Shown here: positions 7,189-7,408 of the stretch, in pieces
How positions within the stretch are numbered: position 1 is the stretch's first letter
Layout: each line of letters opens with the position of its first letter
Source: Marinilabiliales bacterium
GTDB lineage: Bacteria; Bacteroidota; Bacteroidia; Bacteroidales; F082
Direction: 5' to 3'
NCBI GenBank assembly: GCA_002869465.1
Contig: PKSW01000099.1
Coordinates: 1 to 7,408, forward strand
DNA: 7,408 nt
The notes under the pieces: model-generated
The model's database searches: none
What the model saw: only the letters and a program-made list of their open reading frames with translations
Told to the model about the DNA's origin: nothing
Position numbers and translations under genes: made by a program

Positions 7189-7408
7189 TTAAACTTGGGT
7201 TTTAAGTTGAGCAAGCGCATTCCAGATCATAAATCCGGTGCCGATTTCTATACTTTTTTCATCCACATTGAAGGTGGATGTATGCAGGTTTGAACGAATG
7301 CCTTCTGTGGAATTTGCTGTTCCCAGTCGATAGAAACATCCGGGGATAAGCTGGGTGTAACGTGCAAAATCTTCTACCGTGGTTCTGATGTCCAGTTCTT
7401 TCACCTTA
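7189..7408 (-). CDS. M20-family (M20D-like) amidohydrolase/peptidase, C-terminal part (cut by right window edge)
   Basis: The frame is open from the right edge to TAA at 7189-7191, leaving about 72 residues, and continues upstream beyond the window. A GTG at 7402-7404 is in frame but is almost certainly internal. The segment matches the end of M20D amidohydrolases (hippurate hydrolase, N-acyl amino acid amidohydrolase and IAA-amino acid hydrolase type). It has VEDFARYTQLIPGCFYRLG, corresponding to the 'sEDFa....PG.f..lG' block, then SNLHTSTFNVDEKSIEIG, corresponding to the 'lH...f..DE..l..G' block, whose His is normally the last metal ligand. The enzyme would cleave an acyl-amino acid or similar amide in the cytoplasm with a two-metal centre; the substrate cannot be inferred from this part. 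Its stop lies 1 base before the mtnA start, which points to a shared transcript. Confidence 0.85.
   Translation of the reverse strand, partial: KVKELDIRTTVEDFARYTQLIPGCFYRLGTANSTEGIRSNLHTSTFNVDEKSIEIGTGFMIWNALAQLKTQV

Overview
The window reads as an ordinary chromosomal stretch of a member of the Bacteroidota. Four things suggest this: a very large secreted Asp-box (BNR) protein of a type common in that phylum, a short-tailed DEAD-box helicase with the wording usual there, little sign of strong Shine-Dalgarno sites, and moderately AT-rich spacers. Every gene I can support lies on the minus strand, so transcription runs from high to low coordinates. No mobile element, CRISPR array, tRNA or rRNA was seen, and no gap between genes exceeds about 105 bases.

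In transcription order: (1) the 3' end of an M20-family amidohydrolase/peptidase gene, cut by the right edge (7189-7408); (2) a methylthioribose-1-phosphate isomerase-type gene, mtnA (6141-7187), starting 1 base after the previous stop; (3) tag, 3-methyladenine DNA glycosylase I (5557-6132), 8 bases further on. These three look like one operon. After a 65-base gap comes (4) a 1091-residue exported protein with eleven Asp-box repeats (2216-5491), then a hairpin that looks like a terminator (2176-2207). Immediately behind the hairpin sits (5) a NimA-like, pyridoxamine-phosphate-oxidase-fold flavoprotein gene (1692-2162). After 96 bases comes (6) a DEAD-box RNA helicase gene that appears to start at TTG (393-1595). 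Last is (7) the 5' end of an exported CAP/SCP-like protein gene, cut by the left edge (1-289).

The genes do not form one obvious pathway. The one suggestive pairing is mtnA with tag: MtnA recycles the sugar left over from S-adenosylmethionine use, and S-adenosylmethionine is also a chemical source of the 3-methyladenine that Tag removes. That link is a hypothesis from gene order only. The helicase, NimA-like protein and Asp-box protein look like separate units. I found no convincing previously undescribed system. The most useful second looks are the TTG start of the helicase, an Asp in place of the base-contacting Glu in Tag, the branch-specific motifs of MtnA, the hairpin in the leader of the NimA-like gene, and the unassigned role of the Asp-box protein.
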